From Ricinus communis (Eukaryota > Streptophyta > Magnoliopsida > Malpighiales > Euphorbiaceae): a DNA stretch of 64,000 bases. This document shows, piece by piece, positions 33,676-44,828 of this stretch. The stretch lies in assembly GCF_019578655.1 (NCBI RefSeq), contig NC_063257.1, positions 27,235,939 to 27,299,938 on the forward strand. Reading direction: 5' to 3'. The notes under the pieces were generated by a model, which saw nothing but the letters and a program-made list of their open reading frames with translations, did no database searches and had not been told where the DNA came from. The position numbers and the translations under genes are program-made. Position 1 is the stretch's first letter; each line of letters begins with the position of its first letter.

Positions 33676-35377
33676 TTTTGACTTCTCTACTTCATTTTCT
33701 TTATTTTTATTTATTTATTTATTTTTCTTATTTATTTATTATGGAACCAAAAAAAAAGGAAGAAGAAGAAGAAAGAAAGTTTTATTTTACAGCAGCCACC
33801 AATGTTTTATTTTCTTTTGCAGCAGCTATCATCAAAACTTCGTATTTTCACTGGGCGGTTCTACCTCCTTTCCTACCATCACCATTGGCTATTCAATCCG
33901 AGTTGCTCACAAATCAAGGGAGTTTCATATTTCTTTTCATTTCTTTTGTGAGCCATTTTCTTTTTGATACATTCAGGACAATGTATAGTTTAGGTGTGGG
34001 GAGGAATATAATAATTACATGATTTCCTTTTCTTTTTGAAAATATCTTTTTATGCTTAGAATTAGGTATGCTTTAATTCATATGTGCTACTTTTTCTTTT
34101 GCAACCTTGAGTTTTGTTTTGATAACCTAGAATACCATGTAAGTTAGATATACATTTTTTGTTTGAGTTTTAATGATGAAAGGGATAAGCATGATTAATG
34201 TTTCTGTAAAATTAACTTATGGTATCTCATTAGTTTATTGATTGAAAAATGCACAAGACTTGATACAAATTTGAACATTCAAGTGAGCTTTTGAGACTAA
34301 GAGCAGTTCATTATATTTTGCTCTAATTGTTTTTGTTGAGCGTTATCAAACTTAGTATGTTTTATTCTAGAACTTGCTTGTAAATGCATGTTGAGACCAC
34401 ATCTTTGGATTGATGGTTTAATATAATAATGGCAATTAGGATTAACCTATTCTTAGACTCTTAAAAGACCTACCTTGTTGATTTTCCTTTTAGTTAGCCA
34501 CTTTGACCCTATTTTCCATTTTCTTTTTCTTATTTTTAACACATATTGTTTAACCCAAGACCTTTCGTTTGCTACCCGTATTTTTTCTACCCTTGTCAAG
34601 ACAAGAGGGAAAGTGTTGCATGGTATAAAAAGAAACAGAAAAATACAAAAGAAAAGAGGAAAAACAAGGAAAAAAATCTTCGAAAAAAAAAGAAAGAAAA
34701 TGTTGAAAAAGAAAAAAAAGAGAAAAAGAAAAATTTGATATTTATTCCTTTCATGAAAGAGGATAATTAGAGAAGTATTCATCAAATATATTGAATTGAA
34801 TTATTACATGTTATTTCTCTAAAGCTTTTAGTGCTAATATAAGATGTGGGAATAAATCTCAAAGTTTTTGTAGTGTGTTTTATGGTTATGTGGCATAGTT
34901 ATCATGCAGGTAACTAACCTTGTTGTCTTGATTGTGAAACACTTTAATTTTTCCATTTATCATACCCTTTCCTAAGCCCCATTACAACCCTTGTAAAGTC
35001 CCTTTGATTTTTGCATCTAATTCATGAGTAGTGGTGGAGACTTGATTCATTAGCAAGCTTATGGTAATAACATGCTATGTTCTGAGCCTCAGAGCAAATG
35101 CACCCTAAACACTTGAGAGTATTGAGTGAAACCATGTTAGGTTGTTAAGTCTTGTTGCTTTGATTTTGACGAATTATTGAGATACCTGTTCTTCTTACAA
35201 AATTTATCCTATGAGTGCTAATCTCTTGATTGTCATCATTATTCAGCTCAATCATATATGTTTAACTTATTTGGTATTTGAGGAGATTAAAAGAGATGAA
35301 AGGAAGGTATAAAGGGCAATTGATATGTTGAATTGAAGTATGCTTAAGGACAAACATAAATTAGGGGTGGGGGAATT
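33676..35377 (+). other. Level 3 non-coding 3' module
   Basis: In order: AT-rich stretch; first polypurine-like motif ttaggtgtggggagg (33990-34004); block 1 ttctagaacttgcttgtaaatg (near 34366-34386); an A/G-rich tract of about 110 bases (34627-34736); block 2 agccccattacaaccc (34975-34990) followed by ttgtaaag; block 3 agcaagcttatggt (35052-35065); second polypurine-like motif ttaggggtgggggaa (35361-35375), directly before the LTR. ORF 33678-34022 and the lysine-rich ORFs at 34475-34770 are chance frames in low-complexity sequence. Confidence 0.8.
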
Positions 35378-36786
35378 TGATAGGTCATAAATAGTTATAC
35401 TTATTGTGTTTAATTCCCTTACATTTTGATCGGATAATGTGCTTAGTTATGGTAATTGTGTTTATTCTGATCTAGATGATGAAATATCAAGGATTGAGTG
35501 AAATTCAGCCAAAAGACATGTTTTAAAGCATCACTTGTCAAAAACCAAGTCTTTTGAAGGAAGAGCAAAAATTTGGCAGAAGATCATTTTCAATAAGGCG
35601 TGATCACGCCTTATAATCCATGAGCTGCTTGAACCTGTAGAAGAGAGCTTAGAATATTTCAAGATAAATTCATGGTGGACCCACTTTTATATAATTTCCT
35701 TTCTTTTTGGAAGTGCTGGATAAAGAGAACTTTCTCCTATGTATTTAGGATTTTTTTTTGTTTAGATTACTCTTTATCTTATCCTTCCTTATAGGGATAA
35801 GATCATATAGGAAGTTTATTTCTTTTTAATAAGGATTCTCTTATTATGGTTTAGGTTTAACTTCCCATATAAGGAGGCTAGTTCTACCAAGTAAAGGACG
35901 GCTGAGTACTTTAAGGATATTCTTATTCATCTTCTATTCTCTACAATTCTTATGAATTCTTACTCCACTATGAGTGGCTAAGGTTTCAGTTTCTAATTCA
36001 AGAGTGAATAAATTCCAATTGTGATTTTGTGAGGCTTTGTGCTTAACAGAATTCTTTTTTAATTCAAGTATTCTTTATTTCTTATTTTTATTATTTATGA
36101 ATTATTGATATTGATTGAACTAACGACTCAACTTTGATATTGATTTTTCTATTGCTAAACTTTCAGTTTGTGATCCGTAATTGTCATGAACGATTGACAC
36201 AAGTAGCAAGGAGCTGGCTCATATGTGTGTGATTGCGGCTTATGCAAATTACATAGCTTGCATGATAGGCTCTAGGGAAATAAAGGAACAAGGTTAATTT
36301 AATTGTAATTATCTGAATTAATTAATGTTGGTTTAGTCATTCTCATTATTCTTAATGCTATCATTAAGTTGATATGGAACGCTATCGTGCCCAGTTGACC
36401 AACGGTAAGTTTTGATTTGGATGTTGGGTTTGAGTCAATTATATTAGGAGAATTGCACTTGTTGCGGCTTTTTCGAATAAGTAGACTAAGTACTTGAATA
36501 GAATAATTGATATTTTAGCCTATGATCATGATTACAATTGGATGGAATTAGCACTCTTGAATTGGAAATTTGTCAAGATTGATTTTTATTTACTTTAATA
36601 TTCAACCTTCATTATTTTCTGTTTATTTATAATTTTGATTCAAACATTCAAAATCCCCCCATTTTTATTTTACGTTGAGAAGCTATCCACATCGGTTCCC
36701 TTGAGATTCGACCTGGTTTCACTATTTCTACAAGTTAGTTGAAAAAAATCAGTAATTTATTTTGAAGGGCTTCGACAACCCGTTCA
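35378..36786 (+). repeat. Level 3 3' LTR
   Basis: 1409 bp, tgataggtcataaat...cgacaacccgttca. It contains the perfect palindrome aaggcgtgatcacgcctt (35595-35612) and the uninterrupted site into which level 4 inserted in the other LTR (aggctagttctacc, near 35876). Followed by the TSD atgtc. Confidence 0.95.
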
Positions 36787-37640
36787 ATGTCTAAGACACT
36801 TAAAACACTTCAAGTTTCTATATTGATTAGCTTGATTCTCAACTTTATTTTTGCTGCCTATTTCATTTTTATTCTTATTCTCATCCACTTTAGGCTTAGG
36901 AAATTTATTATCCTTTTTACTACAATTTAATTTCCAATTAGAGGAATTAGAACTCAAATTAAGTTTCGAATCAAACTTACTTGAATCTTTTCGCTTGAGT
37001 TGCCTTTCAATCTTCATGGCCACATTCACCATATCCTCAAGCTCCACATAATGTTGCAACTCCACAAGATCAACAATATTCTTGTGTAGGCCATTCAAGA
37101 ATCTTTCCATGGTAGCCTCTCTATCCTCCTCCACATTTGCTTTAATCATAGCTATTTCCATTTCTTTATGGTACTCCTCCACATTCCTGGTTCCTTGCCT
37201 TAGAGTTTGCAATTGGTGATGCAAATCTCTATAGTAATGTTAGGAATAAACCTCTTCCTCATGATGTATTTCATCTCCATCCATGTCCCTATGGGTCTTT
37301 CTCCATTTCATCTCCTTTCCCTATAGAATTGATGCCACCAAACACTAGCATAATCATAAAACTCAACGATGAGAAGTTATACCTTCTTCTCCTCCAAATA
37401 GTTATGGCATTTGAAGATCATCTCCACCTTTTTCTCCCATTCCAAGTAGACATCAGGATCATTCTTTCCTTAAAAGGAAGGAATTTTCATTTTGATGCTA
37501 CCTAGGTTGTGATCTACACCATTTTGCCTTGATCTCCTATTATGTCTCCTAGGATGGCCATAGAAACACTCCCTCATGTGTCTCTTTCAATTAAAATGTC
37601 ACATCACTCGTGTTCCACTCAAGGTTTGGCTTTTCTCAAT
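36787..37640 (-). pseudogene. Level 2 gag (split by level 3)
   Basis: Minus-strand frame 36784-37224 gives LHHQLQTLRQGTRNVEEYHK, NVEEDREATMERFLNGLHKN, HYVELEDMVNVAMKIERQLK, a basic linker, and the first part of a zinc knuckle (KCFKC). The rest of the knuckle (its His and last Cys) is on the far side of level 3, at 21930-21955, in the same frame. Together they give CX2CX4HX4C. Upstream gag (37225 to about 37640) is recognisable but frameshifted. It is closely related to the level 1 gag, so the two chromovirus-like elements belong to nearby families. Confidence 0.88.
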
Positions 37641-38138
37641 ACTAGTCTCACCACTATTGCCTTTTACCTCTCTTGCTTTTGCTTTAGGTTCTTGGATGAA
37701 CTAATCACCTAAACAAACCAAATTAGATTATGAAAATTCAATGGAGTGGAAAGAAAAGGTTGGTCTAGATCAAGTTGTTAGGTAAGGCCAAATTTAAAGT
37801 AGCTAGGCACAAAAAAATAATGAAAGACAACAATAGAATAGGTTTTTTATGCCACTCAGACCTTCTTTTTGTTTGATCTTTTGATTTGTTTTTATTTCTT
37901 TTTTATGATAATAACAAAAGTGAAAAGAAATTAAGAACAACACAAAGAGATTAACAAGAAGGGACAATACAAATTTATTTTATGAACACAAAGGTGTAAA
38001 CTTTAAAAAGAAAGAGTACTTAGAAGGATAAAAAATTAAAATAAAAAGAATTCGGCATAAATAAAGAAAAAGTGAAGAAGATGAGAAACTTCAATAACAC
38101 ACAAAACACAAAGATAAGCAAACCTCAACTTGAAGCAA
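37641..38138 (-). other. Level 2 leader region
   Basis: About 500 bases between the gag start and the primer site. AT-rich, with no frame of note. It contains runs such as tttgatcttttgatttg. I see nothing else in it. Confidence 0.6.
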
Positions 38139-38150
38139 GCTCTGATACCA
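38139..38150 (-). promoter_or_regulatory. Level 2 primer binding site (initiator tRNA-Met)
   Basis: Plus strand gctctgatacca, so the minus strand is TGGTATCAGAGC, the standard initiator tRNA-Met primer site. Two bases separate it from the LTR edge at 38153. Confidence 0.95.
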
Positions 38151-38152
38151 AA

Positions 38153-39024
38153 TGATAGGAAATCATCGTCTTAGCAACCATACAAACCAATAACTATTTA
38201 CTTATGATACATATGGAATGCAAAAAAACACCCTTCAATCAAGATGATTCTAAAACCCAAGGATCTCCTCAAGTGAAGTTAGAGAAATCTAATTCCAATA
38301 ATGAAACTAGCACTTGAATTCAACTCCAAATGCCACAAACCAAGTATGATTTGATAAGTTAAAAATCAAACACAAGATTTTGGTTAGAGAAGGCCGTGAA
38401 CTAAAAATAGTTTGATAAGTTCAAAGTTTATGCAAGAACTAAGCAAAAACACTCACAAAAGAGCAAATAAAGATTATCATTCATCAATTGATTTTTACAA
38501 ATGAATTTGGCTTTGATATTTATAGCCAAAACAAGACAAAGAACCCTAAATGGATATCTTTTGAGCGTTCCCATGGTTTCCCCTTTAATCCTCATTAAAA
38601 CTCATTAAAAGTGGTTGTTTTTACATTGATGTCACTCATTTTATAACTTGTAAATGACAACTAATCATGTGCATTCATTTTGTAACTCCAAATTATAACT
38701 AATTATGTGCATCCATTGTATAACTCTAAATGACAACTAATCACACACCAACTTAAGAAAACCTAATAAAAATGAAAATAAAAAGGCTTCAAATGAATTT
38801 TATTGGACCTTTGAGTTCAACCCAAATTTATTACACTAAATTGATGATTTTGGTCCCTTTTTGCAATCCTAAGCCTTGGGCTAAGCCTTGTTGCGTCTGA
38901 ATACTCCAAATATCCTTAATTTAAGCCCAACAAAGCTTCTTGCATCCTTTTGGACTTGGATCTTGTCATTAGACCTCCTTGAAATCTTAAAGGATCATTT
39001 GTAGTTCTTATTTTTGTTGTATCA
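38153..39024 (-). repeat. Level 2 5' LTR
   Basis: 872 bp, partner of 19847-20692, with visibly more differences than the level 3 or level 4 pairs, so level 2 is older. Includes a minus-strand frame with MTRSKSKRMQEALLGLN (part of ORF 38916-39152, which also reads into flanking sequence). Confidence 0.92.
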
Positions 39025-39095
39025 GCAATTGGGATTGAATCTGATTCCACATCCAAAACCTTATAAACTATTATGGTTAAACAACTGTGGTGAGA
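39025..39095 (+). pseudogene. Level 1 protease, middle part
   Basis: 71 bases continuing the frame cut at 19846: QLGLNLIPHPKPYKLLWLNN then CGE, matching the PHPRPYKLQWLN region of chromovirus-like proteases. It ends in tgaga (39091-39095), the left TSD of the next insertion; the frame goes on at 42955. Confidence 0.85.
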
Positions 39096-40078
39096 TAATG
39101 AGCATAGTTTTACACATATTTGCTTGCATATTATTGCGTATGTTCTTAGCAATTATTGTGCTTTTATTCCCAGATCACCAGTGTTTTGTGTTCTTTTGCA
39201 TTTCAGGAACATTTATAGGACCATCATCGGTGTTTAAGCAATTATAGATCAATACGTGCGGAAACGGACGAGAATTCATCAATATCGGACAAGAGCCCGC
39301 AATGCATACATTGAGCACGGCCTGGAATCTGGCCGTGCTCAACCATTGGCTTTGATTCTTGAATTTTGCACTTTGGGCACGGTTTCCGTAGCCACCACGG
39401 CCTTCAGCACGGCCTGTGGTGGCCAACACGGGGAGCATCACGGCCGTGGTGAGACCCTACTTGGTGAGATCCACGCCAAAGACGGCTGGACTTGATCGTC
39501 CGACCAAAGACCTTGAACACGGTCGTCGAGTTAAATATATAAGAAAAATGAATTTTTCTTAGAAAGAAGAGGAAAAAGAATGACATAGAGCCCTGGCGGC
39601 TGGTTCGGTTTCTGCACAGTATTGAGTGCGCGAGAGAGTTGTGGGGAGTAAGAATCCCGGAATCACAAGGTTCCGAGTGCAAAACCGTAGTGGAAGCAAT
39701 TCAAGAGGCAGTTTGGAAGATTAATCAAAGTGTAGATCCAGATTTGGAGCTGTTCATCCAATTCGAGAGAAAAGGGTGTACATGTTTTATTTTCATTATT
39801 CTTTCATTGTAATTGATTTCCTAGATTGTTTTAAACACGAACATGTTTAGCTAGACTAATTTAATCCATTGGGATTTCTTTACTATGTTGGCTTGATATT
39901 ATATTGTTGGATTGTTTGGGTTAATTTTGTATTCTTCTTGTTTTCAGTATTAATAAGATAATGCACTATTCATGAGACATTGTGAATTGTGATGTTTAGA
40001 TTGCTTTATGAGATTGAGAAATCCGTTTGGCAATTGGAATTTTGAATAGCAAGAACTGGTTAATAACCGCTTAGGGGA
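39096..40078 (+). repeat. 5' LTR, truncated at its 3' end
   Basis: Collinear with 41495 to about 42460. Contains a CACGG/CCGTG palindrome cluster (39315-39530) directly followed by ttaaatatataag (TATA-like, about 39530-39543). The ORFs 39256-39495 (+), 39175-39441 (-) and 39404-39682 (-) recur in the other LTR at 41574-42068 but look like chance frames in GC-rich sequence. Confidence 0.88.
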
Positions 40079-41494
40079 TGTTAGGACACTGTGTTTTTAT
40101 GCACTTGAGTATGCTATTTTTGAGCTGATTGATGACTTGATTTACAGAATTGTAGTTACTTTTCTTTGGTGTTCATTGTCCTTGGAAAACAATTTATGGT
40201 CTTTTACACATCAACCCTGCCGGGTTAAACCGGTGTTATTTAATTATTTTTTCAAATTGTCGAATTTTAACTTAGAACGTTGATAATATCATATGCATGT
40301 GTTTCTTAAGTAATGATTTAATTAATGATGTTGCGAACCAACTGCACCTAATACCACACCTGAAAGTGAGATTTTGAGCCAGTTGAGCATTCATTATACT
40401 TATGCTCTTTATATTTCTTGTTTGAGTGTGCATTGTACTTAACTTTGCTTCTAGAACTTGCTTTGTAATGTGTGTTGAAGTTACATGAATATTGCAAATA
40501 CCATGAGATGATTTGGGCGATTTAGGATTCACCACATTGACCAAAAGCCTATCACGTTATGTTTCCATTAGTTAGCCAGTTTTTGAGCCTTAACCTTTTC
40601 TTCATAATCTACACCTATACACTTCAATTATACCATTCTTTACATTTATCTTTCCTTTACCCTTATGCTGAAATTTCTTTCTGTGATTTATTCAACTTTA
40701 TGTGGGATTAAAAGCTAGTTGCTATGTTGGTAAATTCACTAAATCTTTTTGATATTTTAAATGCTCCCTTTAATCCAATTTGTATTTGTTATTCTTTATG
40801 TTTATTCGAGTTGTATGCCGCGGTCGCTAATAAGCTGCTAGTTCATTGTGAAAAAAAAAATTAAATAAAAGAAGAAAAAAAAAGAATATATAATAAACAA
40901 ATCTCTTTAATTATTTATCTTTTTATTGGATTTAGAGCATTTGTGAGCGTTATTCTATGAAGTAGGGATTTTAGTGAATGATTCTTTTTGTGATCTTAGG
41001 CATTTAATCCTTTGAGCATATACTATTGTTTATCGCACGAATTCCAGCACTTTCACACTTCTATCCAAATCTCCATACCTTTACCTTAGCCCCATTACAA
41101 CCTTGGTAAAGACCCTTTGATTTTGGTATTTACTTATTCACAGTAGCGAAGATATGATTTATGAGCAAGCTTATGGTGAGCGGGTCTTGTGCATTTGCTT
41201 TGAGGGATTTGTTATTTACCTAATATACACTTTGAGCGACTTGAGTGATCCCTGTGAGGCATTGGTTCACGATGTTTGTGTTGAGTTGTCATTTAAGTTA
41301 CTCATGCATTAATATTATTTCCATTCTTTGTTAATGATTTGCAATTTGATTCATGATTGAGTATCCTTTGAGATGTGTTGAATACTATCTGTTGTGGACT
41401 AGGGGCATAAACTGTAAGGAATTGCTAACTGTAGTTTTATGAGGCGAGTTGTTAATTGCTTGAGGACAAGCAATAGCTCAAGTGTGGGGTAATT
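40079..41494 (+). other. Non-coding 3' module of the 39096-42954 element
   Basis: Contains block 1 ttctagaacttgctttgtaatg (40449-40470), an A-rich tract (40850-40886), block 2 agccccattacaacc (41088-41102) followed by ttggtaaagacc, block 3 gagcaagcttatggtgag (41167-41184), and the polypurine-like agtgtggggtaattt (41481-41495) next to the 3' LTR. The first polypurine-like motif was not found and probably lies in the deleted part. No coding sequence. Confidence 0.78.
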
Positions 41495-42954
41495 TAATGA
41501 GCATAGTTTTACACATATTTGCTTGCATATTATTGCGTATGTTCTTAGCAATTATTGTGCTTTTATTCCCAAATCACCCGTGTTTTGTGTTCTTTTGCAT
41601 TTCAGGAACATTTATAGGACCATCATCGGTGTTTAAGCAATTATAGATCAATACGTGCAGAAACGGACGAGAATTCATCAATATCGGATAAGAGCCCGCA
41701 ATGCATACATTGAGCACGGCCTGGACTCTGGCCGTGCTCAACCATTGGCTTTGATTCTTGAATTTTGCACTTTGGGCACGGTTTCCGTAGCCACCACGGC
41801 CTTCAGCACGGCCCGTGGTGGCCAACACGGGGAGCATCACGGCCGTGGTGAGACCCTACTTGGTGAGATCCACAAAGATGGCCGGACTTCTCGGCCTTGA
41901 ACACGGCCGTGCTGAGTTAAATATATAAGAGAAATTAATTTTTCTTAGAAAGAAGAGGAAAAAGAGTGACATAGAGCCCTGGCGGCTGGTTCGGTTTCTA
42001 CACAGTATTGAGTGTGAGAGAGAGTTGCGGGGAGTAAGAATCCCGGAATCACAAGGTTCCGAGTGCAAAACCGTAGTGGAAGCAATTCAAGAGGCAGTTT
42101 GGGAGATTAATCAAAGTGTAGATCCAGATTTGGAGCTATTCATCCAATTCGAGAGAAAAGGGTGTACATGTTTTATTTTCATTATTCTTTCATTTTAATT
42201 GATTTCCTAGATTGTTTTAAACATGAACATGTTTAGCTAGACTGATTTAATCCATTGGGATTTCTTTACTATGTTGGCTTGATATTATATTGTTGGATTG
42301 TTTGGGTTAATTTTGTATTCTTATTGTTTTCAGTATTAATAAGATAATGCACTATTCATGAGACGTTGTGAATTGTGATGTTTAGATTGCTTTATGAGAT
42401 TGAGAAATCCATTTGGCAATTGGAATTTTGAATAGCAAGAACTGGTTAATAATCACTTAGAGATAAGGATAGTTAACTAGCCGGATTAAGAATTAACAAA
42501 GCTTAATAGAGGCGGATTAAAGCTTAATGCTAATTTAAGAATCAATTGTTAGGAAGAGATTCCAACTTTAGGTTAGTAGGTTTAGGAATTCGGTTATCTC
42601 GAGAGAGAAACCGAATTCGGTTAAGAATTCGTCCACGGGTAGCATAATTAGACTTACCGATCCTTTATCTTTTGTTCGGTTGCCAACTAGTTTAGATTCC
42701 CTTTGGGTTTGTCTTCTTGTCTTGATTATTTCATTTATCAATTACTCCTGCATCTCCCTCGGAACTTAGCTTGTAGTTAATAGTTAGTTTAGAAATTATT
42801 CATTATCCTTTTAGGTTAATATAACAAAGAACAAAGGAGTAACTCTGGGCTTTCACTTTCCCGAGGAATACGACCTTGATACTCGCCACTAGTGCTAGAC
42901 TACATCGATAGGTACACTGCCTTAGATTGTAGCTAACACGATTAGCACACATCA
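41495..42954 (+). repeat. 3' LTR of the 39096-42954 element
   Basis: 1460 bp. Palindrome cluster at about 41715-41915 followed directly by taaatatataagag (41918-41931). The second half (from gaactggttaata) resembles the inverse of the level 4 LTRs, while the first 900 bases do not, so the two are sister families sharing an LTR end. Confidence 0.92.
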
Positions 42955-44771
42955 TGAGACAAAAGTGAATAAGCAGGTTATTGTGACTTTCACTACTGGG
43001 AGGTATTTAGATGAAGTGCTATGTGATGTAGTGCCAACGCATGCTGCCCATATCTTGCTTGGTAGGCCATGGCAATTTGATAGAAGGGCTGTCCATGATA
43101 GGTTCCTTAATAGGTACTCTATTAAAGATGGAAGAAAAATCATACTGATACCTCTTTCTCGAAAAGAAGTGTCTGATGACCAATGAAAATTGGAAAGAGA
43201 AAGGAGCGAGGGTGAAAGTAGCAAAATTGAGGGATAAAAGTTAAGGAGTGTTAAATGTACAATATAGAGTGAGGTTCGGCCTAGAGAGAAAAATAAGAAA
43301 AAGGGGAGCTTTTTGGCTAGGGAAAGTGAGATAAGACATGCATTTCACTCACGTAAGTTGTTGTTTATAGTTACTTATAATGATGTTTACTTGAACACTA
43401 TTGAACTTGGTCTGTCCTTGCTGAGTGCATTTGTGAACCTTTTGCAGGAATTTGTTGATGTCTTTCCCGAGGAGATGCCAAGTGGTTTACCACCTCAAAG
43501 AGGGATTAAGCATCCAATAGATTTCACTCCAGGGGCTGCCATACTAAATAGACCAGCCTATAGAAGTAATCCAGAGGAGACAAAGGAGCTTCAAAGGCAA
43601 GTAGATGAATTGATGTCTAAAAGGTATGTGTGAGAGAGCTCAAGTCCTTATGCTATTCCGGTCATTTTGGTTCTAAAAAAGGATGGCACTTGGAGAATAT
43701 TTGTGGACTACCGTGCAATTAATAAAATAACGGTAAAGTATCGTCATCCTATCCCTAGGTTAGATGATATGCTTGATGAGTTGCATGGTGCGTGTTACTT
43801 TACTAAGATTGGTTTGCATTTCGAATATTATCAAATTCTCATGAAAGTTAGGGATGAATTGAAAACATCATTTAAAACAAAGTATGGTCTGTATGAGAGG
43901 CTTGTAATGCCATTTGGGCTTATTAATACATTTAACACTTTCATGAGGTTAATAAACCATGTATTGGATGAATTTCATGGTAAATTTGTAGTTGTATATT
44001 TTGATGATATTCTAATATATTCTAAGTCTTTTGATGATCCTGTTATGCCTGTGCATAGGTTCTTAGATGTTCTTAGAACAGAAAAATTGTTTCATAAAAA
44101 GAAGTGTAGTTTTTGCATGGATAGAGTCATATTTTTAGGTTTTGTTGTTAATTCTAAAGGTCTAGATGTTGATGAGGAAAAGGTGCAAGCAATTAAGGAA
44201 TTACCGACACCTACCAACATTAGCCAAGTTAGGAGTTTTTATGGTGTTACTAGTTTTTATATAAGGTACACTAGGGACTTTAGTAGCATTGGCGCACCAT
44301 TGAATGAGATTATCAAGAAGAATATTCGGTTCAATTGGGGTGATGCACAAGAAAATGCTTTTAATTTGCTATAAGATAGATTGTGTAATGCTTCTTTGCT
44401 AATTTTACCTAACTTTGACAAAACCTTTAAGGTTGAATATGATGCAAGAATAAAGACCCTACGCACATGCATTGGTGTTGGGGCTGTTTTGATGCAAGAA
44501 TAAAGGCCAATTTGCTATTTTAGTGAAAAGCTAAATGGTGCAGCACTTCAATACCCAACATATGACAAAGAACTCTATGCTTTGGTTCGTGCTTTGCATA
44601 CATGGCAACACTACCTATAGCCTAAGGAGTTTTTCATACATACAAATCATGAGAGTTTGAAGGATCTCAATAGGCAAGACAAGTTGAACCAAAGAAATGC
44701 AAAGTGGATAGATTTTATTAAGACATTCCCATATATGATCAAGTATAAGAAAAGTAAAGAGAATGTGGTTG
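42955..44771 (+). pseudogene. Level 1 protease end, reverse transcriptase and RNase H
   Basis: Opens with the protease end: VNKQVIVTF, GRYLDEVLCDVVPTHAAHIL, LLGRPWQFDRRAVHDRF. RT: EFVDVFPEEMPSGLPPQRGI, NRPAYRSNPEETKELQRQV, a stop after SKRYV (43632), VILVLKKDGTWRIFVDYRAI, motif A reads TKIGLHFEYYQI (the catalytic Asp of the usual KIDLRSGYHQI is lost), MPFGLINTF, and motif C VVYFDDILIYSKS intact. RNase H follows with [30 protein letters not shown] (stop after YL), and ends at SKENVVA. It copied element RNA into DNA; this copy has stops at 44372 and beyond and no integrase. The end is a deletion junction with the next element. Confidence 0.9.
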
Positions 44772-44828
44772 CTATGTATAAAATGTAAACAATTTGGCAT
44801 ATTGATATGTATAAAATGATGCATATCA

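Larger units (their letters stand above)
21961..36786 (+). mobile_element. Level 3: Athila-type Ty3/gypsy, plus strand
   Basis: Perfect 5-bp TSD atgtc at 21956-21960 and 36787-36791. 5' LTR is 21961-22464 plus 28301-29204 (1408 bp once the level 4 insert and its TSD are removed); 3' LTR is 35378-36786 (1409 bp). A tRNA-Asp-type primer site follows the 5' LTR, then gag, protease fused to an integrase end, a palindrome array, a non-coding 3' module and a polypurine run. It is inserted within the level 2 gag zinc knuckle. About 7.7 kb without its own nested insertions. The LTRs differ at few positions by eye, so it is much younger than levels 1 and 2. Confidence 0.93.
19847..39024 (-). mobile_element. 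Level 2: chromovirus-like Ty3/gypsy, minus strand
   Basis: LTRs at 19847-20692 (846 bp, 3' LTR) and 38153-39024 (872 bp, 5' LTR), both running tgataggaaatcat...ttg(t/c)atca on the plus strand. Flanks are gaaat (19842-19846) and gcaat (39025-39029), a TSD with one mismatch. The primer site matches initiator tRNA-Met. Gag, protease and the start of RT are on the minus strand, but most of RT, RNase H and integrase are deleted. Without the nested level 3 it is about 4.35 kb. It sits inside the protease frame of level 1. Confidence 0.9.
39096..42954 (+). mobile_element. Athila-type element, internally deleted
   Basis: Perfect 5-bp TSD tgaga (39091-39095 and 42955-42959). 3' LTR 41495-42954 (1460 bp, taatgagcatag...cacacatca). 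The 5' LTR is kept only from 39096 to about 40078, where homology stops at aaccgcttag. Primer site, gag and pol are gone, and the sequence continues directly with the 3' non-coding module (40079-41494). One deletion explains this. Insertion is in the level 1 protease, 71 bp from the level 2 insertion. Confidence 0.9.
17788..44771 (+). mobile_element. Level 1: decayed chromovirus-like Ty3/gypsy, split by nested insertions
   Basis: Element pieces in order: gag 17788-18740; a type C insertion; protease 19741-19846; the level 2 nest 19847-39024; protease 39025-39095; an Athila-type insertion 39096-42954; protease end, RT and RNase H 42955-44771. Both LTRs, the primer site, the gag start and the whole integrase are missing. 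Removing the insertions leaves a colinear gag-PR-RT-RH order on the plus strand, which shows the pieces belong together. Frameshifts and stops are everywhere, so it is long dead. The gag and RT are of the chromovirus type (with Tekay/Reina/CRM not resolved). Confidence 0.85.

Noticed and set aside
33678..34022. 114-codon plus-strand ORF with hydrophobic stretches, possible membrane protein
   Set aside because: It lies in the non-coding 3' region of an Athila-type element, is built from T-rich low-complexity sequence, and has no counterpart at the same place in the other three elements.
34475..34785. Lysine-rich plus-strand ORFs and a phenylalanine-rich minus-strand ORF
   Set aside because: They are the two strands of the A/G-rich tract of the 3' module; the tract is conserved as composition, not as protein.
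39175..39682. Overlapping ORFs conserved between 39 kb and 41.6-42.1 kb
   Set aside because: They are the same LTR sequence in two copies; conservation is explained by LTR duplication, and start and stop differ.
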